Assembly: GCA_963597615.1 (NCBI GenBank)
Contig: CAVBQS010000053.1
Coordinates: 190,576 to 254,575 of the forward strand
Length of the DNA: 64,000 nt
Reading direction: 5' to 3'
From: CAKRJP01 sp963597615
Lineage (GTDB): Bacteria; Bacillota; Clostridia; Lachnospirales; Lachnospiraceae
The number at the start of each line of letters is the position of its first letter. Position 1 is the first letter of the stretch. The translations under genes and the position numbers were made by a program. Positions 1-8,536 of the stretch are shown one piece after another. A model generated the notes under the pieces. The model saw only the letters and a list, made by a program, of their open reading frames with translations. It was not told the origin of the DNA and did not search any database.

Positions 1-924
1 CTTGGAAATACAGTGGTGATTGTAGAACTGGATTCAGAGGAAAAGCTAGCTCAGGCTACAGATGCCTGTGACCGTTTCTGCAGATGGGCTTACCGTGTCA
101 TGGGGGCTGTGGTTACTGCTGGTGTGGGCCGGCCTTGTGAAAGCCTCTTTGAGATTCACACTTCTTACGAGGGAGCCAGAGAGGCAGTATCCTACCGTGT
201 CTTATATGGAACTAAACGCGCTATTAACATTGGGGAGGTTGTTCCAAAGGAAAGTAAGTTGTCTTCTTCCTCAGAGGAAACCAGAATGAAAGATCTATAT
301 CGAAGTATCCAGGTAGGGGATGAGGAAAAAATTAAAAAGGAAGTCCGAAGAGAAATAGAAAGAATGCAAAAAAATGCAGGCTCTGTTAACCGGTACAATA
401 TGTCAGCCTTAGAAATTGTAAATGGTTTTTACCGATTTTGTGAGAATAATTCGATAGATTTTAATGAGATAACCGGTGATTCAAAGAATATTTACAGTAA
501 GGTGCCGGAGATGGATGAAAGCGCCCTTACAGAATGGATCACTTCTGTTTCTTTAGCAATCGGTGTGAAGCTTAAGAATGCCAGGAACTCTTCATCTAAG
601 AGGTTGGTTGCAGACGCAAAAAACCTTGTGAAGGACCATTATATGGAAAGTGATATTTCTTTGGATACAGTTTGTTCCAAATTAGGGGTTTCCAATTCCT
701 ATTTCTCATCGGTTTTTAAGAAGGAAACAGGACAGGCCTTTATTTCTTATCTTACGGATTATCGTATGGAGATAGCGGAAAAACTTCTCTTTTATACCCA
801 GGAGAAGAGCTATGCCATTGCGGAAAAAGTAGGCTATCAGGATGCCAATTACTTTGGCTATGTATTTAAGAAAAAATATGGTGTTTCTCCTGCAAAATAT
901 CGGGCAGAAAAAATGGAATCTTAA
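1..924 (+). CDS. Response regulator with AraC-type DNA-binding domain (5' end missing)
   Basis: The reading frame is open to the first base, so the gene starts upstream of the window and 307 residues are visible. The last 100 residues form a double helix-turn-helix of the AraC/XylS type: one helix pair around LDTVCSKLGVSNSYFSSVFKKE and the second around SYAIAEKVGYQDANYFGYVFKK, ending in the usual GVSPAKYR. This layout, followed by a kinase of the YesM type, is that of YesN-family regulators; the receiver domain with its phospho-acceptor aspartate would lie in the missing part. The visible 200 residues before the HTH match the variable linker of such regulators. It probably activates the downstream sugar genes. 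The partner assignment rests on gene order. Confidence 0.9.
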   Translation, partial: LGNTVVIVELDSEEKLAQATDACDRFCRWAYRVMGAVVTAGVGRPCESLFEIHTSYEGAREAVSYRVLYGTKRAINIGEVVPKESKLSSSSEETRMKDLYRSIQVGDEEKIKKEVRREIERMQKNAGSVNRYNMSALEIVNGFYRFCENNSIDFNEITGDSKNIYSKVPEMDESALTEWITSVSLAIGVKLKNARNSSSKRLVADAKNLVKDHYMESDISLDTVCSKLGVSNSYFSSVFKKETGQAFISYLTDYRMEIAEKLLFYTQEKSYAIAEKVGYQDANYFGYVFKKKYGVSPAKYRAEKMES

Positions 925-948
925 AAGGATTAGGGAGATTTATAGGAT

Positions 949-2787
949 TTGAAATTCATAAAAAAAGATATTCGCGATTTTATGAAAATAAATATTCGGA
1001 CCATGCTGATGACGGTGCTTATGCTGGTAACCTTGGTGGTTATTACAGTCATGGGCTTCCTTTTGTACCAGCGCTTTAAGATTACCTTAGATGAGACTAC
1101 GGTGTCAAACACCCAGGCTACAGTGGAGACTACAGTGGATCGGTTGAATTCTGATTTTTCTGATATTCGGCAGGTAGTGAATGCGGCTAACTATAACATT
1201 ATCCAGGAAAATGACATTTCCAGTCAGGAATTTACCAATCAGATGAGTCTTCTTTATGAGGTGTATTCCAATCAGATTCAGAGTTTGGCTCTTTATAGAA
1301 CGGATGGAAGCCTAATTGCGTCAGAACCTGTGGCCCAGGAGAAGGATAATACTGAAGTTTCAGAGCAGAGTTGGTTTTTGGGGGCAAGAAAGGATATTGA
1401 AAATATTCAGATTTCAACGCCCCACATTCAAAATTTATTTTTTGATGGAAGCTATCGCTACCAACGGGTGATTTCCTTTAGTACTGCTGTGGATATAAAT
1501 GATGGGAATCAGCCGGGGACAGGGGTCTTGCTGGTGGACTTTAAGTATTCTGCTATTCAGGATGTCTTGGATAGTATTAATGATTCCTCCGAAGGAATCT
1601 ACTATTATCTGTGTAACCGGGATGGGGAGATTATTTATCATCCCAGGGAGACGGAAATGAACTGGGGACTTTTTAAAGAGGAAAGTACCAAATGTTCTGC
1701 TTCTGAAGATGGAGTTTATGAGGAAAGTCTAGGGGGAGGTAAGGCGCATGTAGTGATTGGAAGCGTCTCCTATACTGGATGGAAACTAGTGGGAGTTATT
1801 CCTTGGAGTGTCAGAAATGCCAGTATCAATAGCTTTCGCTCATACATTTTTGCAACGGTTTTAGTCCTTCTTATGATGCTGATCCATGCTAACCGGTTGA
1901 TTTCAGGAAAGATTTCAGAACCTATTCAGCAACTGGATCAATCGGTTAAAACCTATGAAGCCGGAGGAAAACCTAATATTTATATTGGAGGATCCTCAGA
2001 AATCAGGCATTTAGGTCTTTCGGTGCAGCGCTCTTATGAACGCATCGAGACCCTCATGGATGAAATTATAGAGCAGCAGACCAAGAGGAGAAAAAGTGAG
2101 CTTGCGGCCCTTCAAAGTCAGATTAATCCCCATTTTCTCTATAACACCCTAGAGTCTATTACCTGGATGGTAGAGGCTAAGAAAAATGACGAGGCGGTTA
2201 TGATGATTTCGGAACTTGGTAAACTTCTTAGGGTTAGTCTTTCAAAGGGTAAAACCATTATTCCTATTTCTGATGAATTTCAGCACAGCAAAAGCTATAT
2301 GAGCATTCAGAAGGTGCGCTACAAAAATCGATTTGCAGTGGAATTCCTCATGGAGGATGAGATTAAGGATTACTGCATTGTGAAGCTGGTAATTCAGCCT
2401 CTCTTGGAAAATGCCATTTATTATGGGGTTGGAACTATGGATGAGGATGAGGGAGGAAAAATCATAATTCGAGGAGAAAAAAAAGGCCGGGATATTTATA
2501 TTTCTGTGGAGGATAATGGCATGGGAATGCGCAGGGAGGTCCTTGAAAATATTCTTACCAACAATGAAAGAGTACCAAAACATGGGTCTGGGGTAGGTGT
2601 CATTAATGTTCATTCTAGAATCCAATTGATCTATGGAAAGGAATATGGACTGGAAGTGTACAGCGAGCCTGATGAGGGAACCCAGGTGGTGATTCATATT
2701 TCTGCCATCCCTTATACAGAGGAAAATGTGGAAAAGCTGGAGATGCAAAAGTACGGACGGGGGATAATAGAGCATGAAGAAAATTAG
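949..2787 (+). CDS. YesM-type sensor histidine kinase
   Basis: The protein has 612 residues: a first membrane helix at about 19-40, an extracellular sensor region of about 250 residues, a second membrane helix near 298-318, a HAMP-like linker, a His_kinase domain with the phospho-acceptor H395 in INPHFLYNTLESI, and an ATPase domain with N box (PLLENAIYYG) and G boxes (DNGMGM, GSGVGV). The start is TTG at 949; a purine-rich site lies just before it. It phosphorylates the regulator encoded directly upstream. The stop overlaps the start of the following binding-protein gene by 14 bases, which suggests translational coupling and a shared function in sugar sensing. The ligand cannot be read from the sequence. 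Confidence 0.92.
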   Translation: MKFIKKDIRDFMKINIRTMLMTVLMLVTLVVITVMGFLLYQRFKITLDETTVSNTQATVETTVDRLNSDFSDIRQVVNAANYNIIQENDISSQEFTNQMSLLYEVYSNQIQSLALYRTDGSLIASEPVAQEKDNTEVSEQSWFLGARKDIENIQISTPHIQNLFFDGSYRYQRVISFSTAVDINDGNQPGTGVLLVDFKYSAIQDVLDSINDSSEGIYYYLCNRDGEIIYHPRETEMNWGLFKEESTKCSASEDGVYEESLGGGKAHVVIGSVSYTGWKLVGVIPWSVRNASINSFRSYIFATVLVLLMMLIHANRLISGKISEPIQQLDQSVKTYEAGGKPNIYIGGSSEIRHLGLSVQRSYERIETLMDEIIEQQTKRRKSELAALQSQINPHFLYNTLESITWMVEAKKNDEAVMMISELGKLLRVSLSKGKTIIPISDEFQHSKSYMSIQKVRYKNRFAVEFLMEDEIKDYCIVKLVIQPLLENAIYYGVGTMDEDEGGKIIIRGEKKGRDIYISVEDNGMGMRREVLENILTNNERVPKHGSGVGVINVHSRIQLIYGKEYGLEVYSEPDEGTQVVIHISAIPYTEENVEKLEMQKYGRGIIEHEEN

Positions 2788-3730
2788 ATGGCCCTTCCTT
2801 TTGACAGAATTAATTTTACTGGTTTTATTAGTATTTTGCGTTACCAGGATCTTTAATCAGAATACGCCCCAGAAAAGAGTGGCAGTGATCTTGCCGGATT
2901 CCGGTAATGAAGGCTGGGATCTTTTGATTGCAGGAATGAAGCAGGCAGCAGAACAAGAGAATATTCATTTGATCATATGTAATACGGATGAACTTGAAAG
3001 TGCCGATGCTCAGGCAGAAACCATTAAGGAGCAGTTAAATAATGACATTGATGGTGTGATTCTAAGGCCGGCCCCGGGAAAGGACACAGAAGAAATGTTA
3101 CAGGCGAATCTTGGCTTGTTTCCTTTGATATTAGTGACCGAAGACCTTTATGGTGGGGAAGATACAAATCCCTCTGTTTATCCTGTCATAGGTCCTGATG
3201 ACTATGAAATGGGATATGAACTGGCTAGCCAGATTCAAATCAAGAATCCAAGGGTAGGGGTGGTGGCCGGATGGCAGCAGGATGCGTCTACAGTTTCAGC
3301 CATAGAAGGCATTAAAGATGTCATAGAAAATAAGAATGGAAAAATTTCCTGGTATTCCTATCAAAAAAAAGGAGCAGATGTACTAGAGCAAATTGGCAGT
3401 AAGTCAGCTGTGGATGTCTTGCTTGTTTTGGATCCTAAATCCTTAGAAGAAATCGGACAACAATCGGTAGAAGGCTGCTATAAAGACGCCTTGGTTTATG
3501 GCATTGGAACTGGAGAAAAGGCCATTGCTTTTTTGGACAGCGGAAATATTCAGGGATTGGTTCTTTATGATGGCTACGAAATTGGCTATAAGAGCGTAGA
3601 GGAGATGAGTAAGAAATTAAAGACTTCCTCCTACGAAATGAAGAGTTACGAGACGGCAATAAAGCTTGTAGACAGGGAGAGGATATTTTCAGATGAAAAA
3701 ATGGAAAAGTATTTGTATTTCAGCCAGTAA
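2774..3730 (+). CDS. Membrane-anchored periplasmic-binding-protein-like sugar sensor
   Basis: The 318-residue protein begins with KKIRWPF and a hydrophobic helix (about 7-26), followed directly by a type I periplasmic-binding-protein fold typical of ribose/galactose-binding proteins (VAVILPDSGNEGWDLLIAGMKQAAEQ; DGVILRPAP; VGVVAGW). There is no convincing lipobox, so it is probably held in the membrane by the uncleaved N-terminal helix. It sits between a sensor kinase and a second binding protein, overlapping both genes. In Clostridium beijerinckii a binding protein of this fold (XylFII) feeds sugar information to a LytS kinase; by analogy this protein may be a sensor subunit and not a transport component. 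The ligand is unknown. Confidence 0.82.
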   Translation: MKKIRWPFLLTELILLVLLVFCVTRIFNQNTPQKRVAVILPDSGNEGWDLLIAGMKQAAEQENIHLIICNTDELESADAQAETIKEQLNNDIDGVILRPAPGKDTEEMLQANLGLFPLILVTEDLYGGEDTNPSVYPVIGPDDYEMGYELASQIQIKNPRVGVVAGWQQDASTVSAIEGIKDVIENKNGKISWYSYQKKGADVLEQIGSKSAVDVLLVLDPKSLEEIGQQSVEGCYKDALVYGIGTGEKAIAFLDSGNIQGLVLYDGYEIGYKSVEEMSKKLKTSSYEMKSYETAIKLVDRERIFSDEKMEKYLYFSQ

Positions 3731-4754
3731 ATGGAAGAAAATCCTGGGAGCCTCCCTGATAGTTATTCTTTTGTTGACTGGGGGCTGTGGAAAGAAAGAG
3801 GAAATGGATGCCGGGATCCTGCGAGTGGGAATTGTGACTTACAGTCAGGACGATCCTAATATCAATGCCCTTACAGATAATTTGAAAGAAGACTTAAAGA
3901 AAAAAGAAACAAAAGATATGAATGTAATTGTCTCTGTGAAATCCGGTGGAGATAATCAGGAAGACCAAGATCAGGTGGTGGAGGAGATGATTGACGCAGG
4001 TTGTGATATTTTGTGCGTAAATTTAGTGGACCGAACTGCTCCATCAAAAATTATTAAGATGGCTAAAGAAAATGACATTCCTGTGCTTTTCTTTAACAGA
4101 GAACCTGTAAGGGAAGACTTGTTTCAGTGGGAAAACTTATATTATATTGGCTGTGAGGCAGAGCAGTCTGGTGTTATACAGGGAAAAACGGCTGCTGACT
4201 ACATAAAGGAACATCCGGAGTTAGACCGCAATCAGGATGGGAAAATTCAGTATGTAATGTTAGTGGGAGAGGCTGGACACCAGGATTCCATTAGCCGAAC
4301 AGAGGTGTCTGTAAAAACCCTTATGGAGGAGGGAGTTTGCTTAGAGAAGATCAGCAATCAATTTGCAGATTGGAACAGGGGCCAGGCAGAAAATCGCATG
4401 AGCCGCATTATTAGTCAATATGGGGATGGGGTAGAACTAATTCTATCCAACAATGACGAAATGGCTTTGGGAGCAGTTGAAGCATATGAAAAGGCTGGGA
4501 TTGAAGAGTCTAAATGGCCTGCAATTTTTGGAATCGATGGACTTACAGATGCACTGACTGCTATTAAAGAAGGAAAGATTCAGGGAACTGTCTATCAGGA
4601 CCGGGAGGATCTTGCCAGGCAGATGGCAAGGATGACCCTTTTGCTTTACAAGGATCAGTCGCTGGAAGAGATGAGTCTTGAGGATAAAAAATACTATACA
4701 GCTCAGTATCGAAGAGTAGATGGGGACAACGTGGATAGTTTCGTTGGAAGATAA
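3693..4754 (+). CDS. Galactose/glucose-type sugar-binding lipoprotein (MglB-like)
   Basis: The 353-residue protein has a positively charged N-terminus, a hydrophobic stretch and a lipobox (LTGG then C), so it is a lipoprotein. The mature part is a Peripla_BP_4 fold close to galactose-binding MglB: DILCVNLVDRTAPSKII, VLFFNREPV, a segment with the EF-hand-like calcium loop pattern DRNQDGKIQYVML, and ILSNNDEMALGAVEAYEKAG. The site GGAGAGGA ten bases before the start supports ATG 3693, so it overlaps the previous gene by 38 bases. No mglA or mglC follows; the next genes lead to galK and galT. It may serve a transporter encoded elsewhere or act in sensing. The galactose assignment is supported by family likeness and by galK/galT. 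Confidence 0.85.
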   Translation: MKKWKSICISASKWKKILGASLIVILLLTGGCGKKEEMDAGILRVGIVTYSQDDPNINALTDNLKEDLKKKETKDMNVIVSVKSGGDNQEDQDQVVEEMIDAGCDILCVNLVDRTAPSKIIKMAKENDIPVLFFNREPVREDLFQWENLYYIGCEAEQSGVIQGKTAADYIKEHPELDRNQDGKIQYVMLVGEAGHQDSISRTEVSVKTLMEEGVCLEKISNQFADWNRGQAENRMSRIISQYGDGVELILSNNDEMALGAVEAYEKAGIEESKWPAIFGIDGLTDALTAIKEGKIQGTVYQDREDLARQMARMTLLLYKDQSLEEMSLEDKKYYTAQYRRVDGDNVDSFVGR

Positions 4755-4785
4755 TAAAGAAATATTAGATAGGAGATTAGCTAGA

Positions 4786-5358
4786 ATGAAAGAATCCTGG
4801 TTGGAAGAATTTTACCAAGAGACAGATGCAAATAAACGATTAGAATTATTGAAAGAACATGGGGCAGAAGGCAGTCGCTCTGACAATGAATTTCGCAAGA
4901 AAATTTGGATTGCACGCTATGGAAAAAGAAAGCCGTCAAAAGATGCCTTTGTGGGATCTTTAATGGAGCTAAAGTATTTGGCAGAAGGCAGTCCTCTAGA
5001 CCTGGGAGGAAAGAAAAAACGTCAGGGGGCAAAGATATTAGTTGAGCTAGGATTAGCTAATGTGGATGAACTAAGTTGGGAAGAAAGAAGGATTTTAGAA
5101 GCAGAGTTAATCAATGTGTTTTTCTGCTTTATAGAAGTGAGCCGAAAAGGGCGAGGTTTTACCTCCATGGTATTTGGCATGGGCCAGCTGTCAGATGAAG
5201 GAACTGCAAAGAAAATTGCAGAGCAAATTAGCGTCATAGCCTTTGAGGCCCCTCATATATTACATATGGACAGGGAGTATGCATTACTAAAGGAAGCAGC
5301 CCTACAAGCATACCGAAAAGAATATCCAAATAGGGAACATTTTTTGAGAAAAATATGA
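4786..5358 (+). CDS. Conserved protein of unknown function (DUF6553-like)
   Basis: I chose ATG 4786 because AGGAG lies ten bases before it; the longer reading frame from 4720 lacks such a site and would overlap the previous gene. The 190-residue product is soluble, charged and mostly helical, with no membrane segment and no catalytic motif that I can recognise. It resembles the small DUF6553 family of Lachnospiraceae, a call made from memory of the family. It lies in the sugar-sensing/galactose cluster, 31 bases after the binding-protein gene and 127 bases before galK, but its role is unknown. Confidence 0.7.
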   Translation: MKESWLEEFYQETDANKRLELLKEHGAEGSRSDNEFRKKIWIARYGKRKPSKDAFVGSLMELKYLAEGSPLDLGGKKKRQGAKILVELGLANVDELSWEERRILEAELINVFFCFIEVSRKGRGFTSMVFGMGQLSDEGTAKKIAEQISVIAFEAPHILHMDREYALLKEAALQAYRKEYPNREHFLRKI

Positions 5359-5400
5359 TATGATACCAAAGGAATATTTTTCGGAGAAAAAAGAGGGGTT

Positions 5401-5429
5401 TTGGACTTTGAGCTGAAGGAAGATATTAA
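5401..5429 (+). promoter_or_regulatory. Candidate promoter for galK-galT
   Basis: TTGGAC at 5401-5406 and TATTAA at 5424-5429 are 17 bases apart. The element lies in the 127-base gap before galK. A small inverted repeat (TTACT-TAAC-AGTAA) follows just downstream. No terminator is visible between the upstream genes and galK, so this would be an internal promoter. Confidence 0.35.
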
Positions 5430-5485
5430 CAGATTACTTAACAGTAATTTGTAAAGATATAAGAAAAAACGGAGGAAAACAAAAC

Positions 5486-6772
5486 ATGAAAAAATGGAAT
5501 GAGCTGTATCAGATGGTGGAAAATCAGGAATTGAAACAAGCATTTTTAAAGGCTGGTTATCAGGATATGGAGGAAGCCACTGCCCGTGTAAAGCATGTGA
5601 TGGAGGCATTTAAGGAAACCTTTGACCTTTCAGAGGACAAGGAAGTGGCCCTGTGCTCAGCGCCTGGACGTACGGAAATCGGTGGAAATCACACAGACCA
5701 TCAGCATGGTAATGTGCTGGCAGCTTCTGTAAACTTAGATTTTCTTTCTTGTGTGGCACTAAATGGAACAAACCTTGTAAGATTTCAGTCTGAAGGATGG
5801 CCTATGACTACCATCGATATTACTGATGTGGAGCCAAAGGAAGAGGAAAAAGAAACTACAGAATCTTTAGTGCGAGGTGTATTTGCAGAGCTTAAAAAAG
5901 CAGGATATCCAGTGGCAGGCTGTGACATTTATGCAGTATCCAGTGTACTTCCGGGATCTGGTCTTTCTTCTTCCGCAGCCTGCGAGATTCTCCTAGGAGT
6001 TGTAGGAAATCACCTCTTCTGCAAGGATGAATTGGATGCGGTAACTCTTGCAAAGATTGGACAGAAGGCAGAGAATATTTACTTTGGAAAACCTAGTGGA
6101 TTGATGGATCAAACTGCTTCCTCCGTAGGAGAGGCTGTTGCCATTGACTTTAAGGATCCGGAAGCTCCAGTGGTTCGTCCGGTGGCAGCAGATCTTAGGG
6201 CTATGGGACTGGCACTTTGTATCGTAGATAGTGGTGCGGACCATGCCGCCCTTACAGGAGAATATGCAGCGATTCCAAGAGATATGTGTAAGGTAGCAGA
6301 ATATTTTGGGAAGAAAGTGCTTAGAGATGTAAATGAAGAAGACTTCTTAAATACATTGCCGGAGGTTCGAAAAGCTGTGGGAGACCAGGCAGTACTTCGG
6401 GCTATGCACTTCTTTGCAGATAACAAATTTGCTGTTTTGGAAGCAGATGCCTTAAACAAGGGAGATAAGGAGGAATTCCTTAGAATTATCAGGGAATCCG
6501 GCCGTTCTTCCTGGGAACTTTTGCAGAATATCACCCCAAGTGGTGCTGTAGAACATCAGGATATGGCAGTAGCTTTAGCGGCAGCTGAGATTGCCTTAAA
6601 AGGAAAAGGAGCTTGTCGTGTTCACGGTGGCGGATTTGCAGGAACCTTACAGGCTTTCGTGCCTCTTGAGGATGTAGAAAGCTTTAAAGCAGATATGGAG
6701 AAGATGCTGAAGAAGGGTTGCTGTCACGTTCTGAATATTCGACCTGCAGGTGGAATCGTTCTTTCTGCTTAG
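5486..6772 (+). CDS. galK: Galactokinase
   Basis: GHMP-family kinase of 428 residues that phosphorylates galactose to galactose 1-phosphate, the first step of the Leloir pathway. It shows the galactokinase signature GRTEIGGNHTDHQHGN, the ATP loop PGSGLSSSAACE, the KPSGLMDQTASSVG segment with the catalytic aspartate, and the C-terminal GGGFAGT motif. It is a little longer than the usual 390 residues because of an N-terminal extension of about 45 residues, as in related clostridial enzymes. GGAGG nine to thirteen bases before the ATG fixes the start. galT follows after 73 bases, so the two form one unit downstream of sugar-sensing genes. Confidence 0.97.
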   Translation: MKKWNELYQMVENQELKQAFLKAGYQDMEEATARVKHVMEAFKETFDLSEDKEVALCSAPGRTEIGGNHTDHQHGNVLAASVNLDFLSCVALNGTNLVRFQSEGWPMTTIDITDVEPKEEEKETTESLVRGVFAELKKAGYPVAGCDIYAVSSVLPGSGLSSSAACEILLGVVGNHLFCKDELDAVTLAKIGQKAENIYFGKPSGLMDQTASSVGEAVAIDFKDPEAPVVRPVAADLRAMGLALCIVDSGADHAALTGEYAAIPRDMCKVAEYFGKKVLRDVNEEDFLNTLPEVRKAVGDQAVLRAMHFFADNKFAVLEADALNKGDKEEFLRIIRESGRSSWELLQNITPSGAVEHQDMAVALAAAEIALKGKGACRVHGGGFAGTLQAFVPLEDVESFKADMEKMLKKGCCHVLNIRPAGGIVLSA

Positions 6773-6845
6773 GATGCTCTCAGTAAGCGAAAATGACGAA
6801 GACAGGCGCACGAATATTAGATTAAGGAATGGAGGTTAAGGCGAA

Positions 6846-8342
6846 ATGAGCAGGAATGCATGGATTACAAGCCTTGTGAAATATGGATTGGAAAAGGGCC
6901 TGATAGAGCCAGAGGAGAAGGCTTGGGCAGCCAATAGTCTTTTAAATGTTTTGGAATTAGACTCCTTTGAGTGGGAAGAGACAGAAGAGGGGGAGGGCTT
7001 AGAATTGTGTGAGATTCTTTCATGGCTTATGGATGATGCCTATGAAAGAGGTGTCTTAAAGGAGAGTTCCATTGCCTACCGTGATCTTTTTGATACAAAG
7101 ATTATGGGAAGCATCACTCCAAGACCTTCCCAGGTAAGAAAGAAATTCAAAGACTTGGTGGCAGAGTCTTCAAAGAAAGCTACAGACTGGTATTATGAAT
7201 TTAGTCAGGATACCAACTACATAAGAAGAGATAGGATTGTAAAGGATATGCGCTGGAAATCTCAGACTGAGTATGGCCAGATGGATATTTCCATTAACCT
7301 GTCAAAGCCGGAGAAGGATCCCAAGGCTATTGCAGCAGCAAGAAACCAGGTTGCTTCTAATTATCCTAAGTGTATGCTTTGTGAGGAAAATGAAGGGTAT
7401 CCCGGACGTTTGAATTTCCCGGCAAGACAAAATCATAGAATTGTACCTATTTGTATTAATGGAGCTCCTTGGTATTTGCAGTATTCTCCTTATGTATATT
7501 ACAATGAGCATTGCATTTGCTTTAATAAAATTCATACACCAATGAAAATTGACAGAGCTTGCTTTGGAAAACTTTTAGATTTCGTTGGACAGTTCCCGCA
7601 TTATTTTGTAGGATCTAATGCAGATCTTCCAATCGTGGGAGGTTCTATTTTAGCCCACGACCACTTCCAGGGTGGTCATTACACCTTCGCCATGGAGAAG
7701 GCTCCTGTGGAGACTGAGATTTTCTTTAAAGGATTTGAGGATGTGGAGGCTGGAATTGTAAAGTGGCCTATGTCAGTTATTCGTTTGAAGGCAAAGGAAC
7801 CAGAGCGATTAGTGGAACTGGCAGATAAGATCCTTGGAAGCTGGAGAGGATATACCGATGCTTCTGTAACTATATTTGCAGAGACCGATGGGGAGCCTCA
7901 CAATACCATTACTCCTATTGCCAGAAGAAGAGGGGAAGATTATGAGCTGGATTTGGTACTCCGCAATAATCTTACCACTGAGGAACATCCTCTGGGAGTT
8001 TATCATCCTCATGCAGAACTTCATCATATTAAGAAAGAAAATATCGGCCTTATTGAGGTTATGGGTCTTGCAATTTTGCCAGGACGTTTAAAGACAGAGC
8101 TTGCAGCGGTAGCTGAAAAATTAGCGGCAGGAGAAGACCTAAGAGAAGACCCACTTACTGCGTCCCATGCAGATTGGGGCCAGGAGATTCTTTCAAGACA
8201 TACGGTAACTAAGGAAAATGCTTGGGAGATTATTCAGGAAGAAGTTGGTCTAGTATTTGCAAAAGTATTGGAGCATGCAGGAGTTTATGCCAGAACAGAA
8301 GAGGGAAAGGAAGCTTTCCTACGATTTGTAGACCAGGTATAG
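6846..8342 (+). CDS. galT: UDP-glucose--hexose-1-phosphate uridylyltransferase
   Basis: The 498-residue protein matches the Firmicutes class of GalT: TPRPSQVRKKF near the N-terminus, CMLCEENEGYPGR, and the active-site histidine region GGSILAHDHFQGGHYTF, with a C-terminal uridylyltransferase half (ETDGEPHNTITPIARR; GVYHPHAELHHIKKENIGLIEVMG). It exchanges UMP between UDP-glucose and galactose 1-phosphate. GGAGG stands eight to twelve bases upstream of the start. It works directly on the galK product. No galE is present in the window. A clear terminator follows 48 bases after the stop. Confidence 0.97.
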   Translation: MSRNAWITSLVKYGLEKGLIEPEEKAWAANSLLNVLELDSFEWEETEEGEGLELCEILSWLMDDAYERGVLKESSIAYRDLFDTKIMGSITPRPSQVRKKFKDLVAESSKKATDWYYEFSQDTNYIRRDRIVKDMRWKSQTEYGQMDISINLSKPEKDPKAIAAARNQVASNYPKCMLCEENEGYPGRLNFPARQNHRIVPICINGAPWYLQYSPYVYYNEHCICFNKIHTPMKIDRACFGKLLDFVGQFPHYFVGSNADLPIVGGSILAHDHFQGGHYTFAMEKAPVETEIFFKGFEDVEAGIVKWPMSVIRLKAKEPERLVELADKILGSWRGYTDASVTIFAETDGEPHNTITPIARRRGEDYELDLVLRNNLTTEEHPLGVYHPHAELHHIKKENIGLIEVMGLAILPGRLKTELAAVAEKLAAGEDLREDPLTASHADWGQEILSRHTVTKENAWEIIQEEVGLVFAKVLEHAGVYARTEEGKEAFLRFVDQV

Positions 8343-8390
8343 ACTGGCTGGATTTTGGAAAATTCATAAAAAGATATATAAAGAAAAGTA

Positions 8391-8421
8391 GGGTTGTGAT
8401 ATCTCATCACAGCCCTTTTTT
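8391..8421 (+). terminator. Rho-independent terminator after galT
   Basis: GGGTTGTGAT pairs with ATCACAGCCC (one G-T pair) around a five-base loop, followed by six T. It closes the galactose cluster and separates it from the GH3 gene. Confidence 0.9.
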
Positions 8422-8422
8422 A

Positions 8423-8489
8423 ACCGTTTATGCGAAAATACTGTCCATTTGTGCGAAATCACTTTAGCTTTCTTTTGGTGTGCTACTAT
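8423..8489 (+). promoter_or_regulatory. Candidate LytTR boxes and promoter of the first GH3 gene
   Basis: ACCGTTTAT at 8423-8431 fits the LytTR-box consensus perfectly. A second copy, TCCATTTGT at 8444-8452, follows 21 bases later, that is two helical turns, with one mismatch. TACTAT at 8484-8489, preceded by TG at 8481-8482, looks like an extended -10; no good -35 is present, as expected for an activated promoter. A similar arrangement lies before the second GH3 gene (13096-13160). Confidence 0.6.
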
Positions 8490-8536
8490 AGCATCAGATG
8501 ATATTTGAGGGAAAATAGAAAGAGAGGAAAAGATTC

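Noticed and set aside
62..289. Open frame overlapping the first regulator gene
   Set aside because: It lies wholly within the AraC-type regulator in another frame, has no ribosome-binding site and no recognisable protein pattern.
2242..2775. 177-codon frame on the minus strand inside the sensor kinase gene
   Set aside because: Antisense to well-kept kinase motifs; composition is that of a shadow frame.
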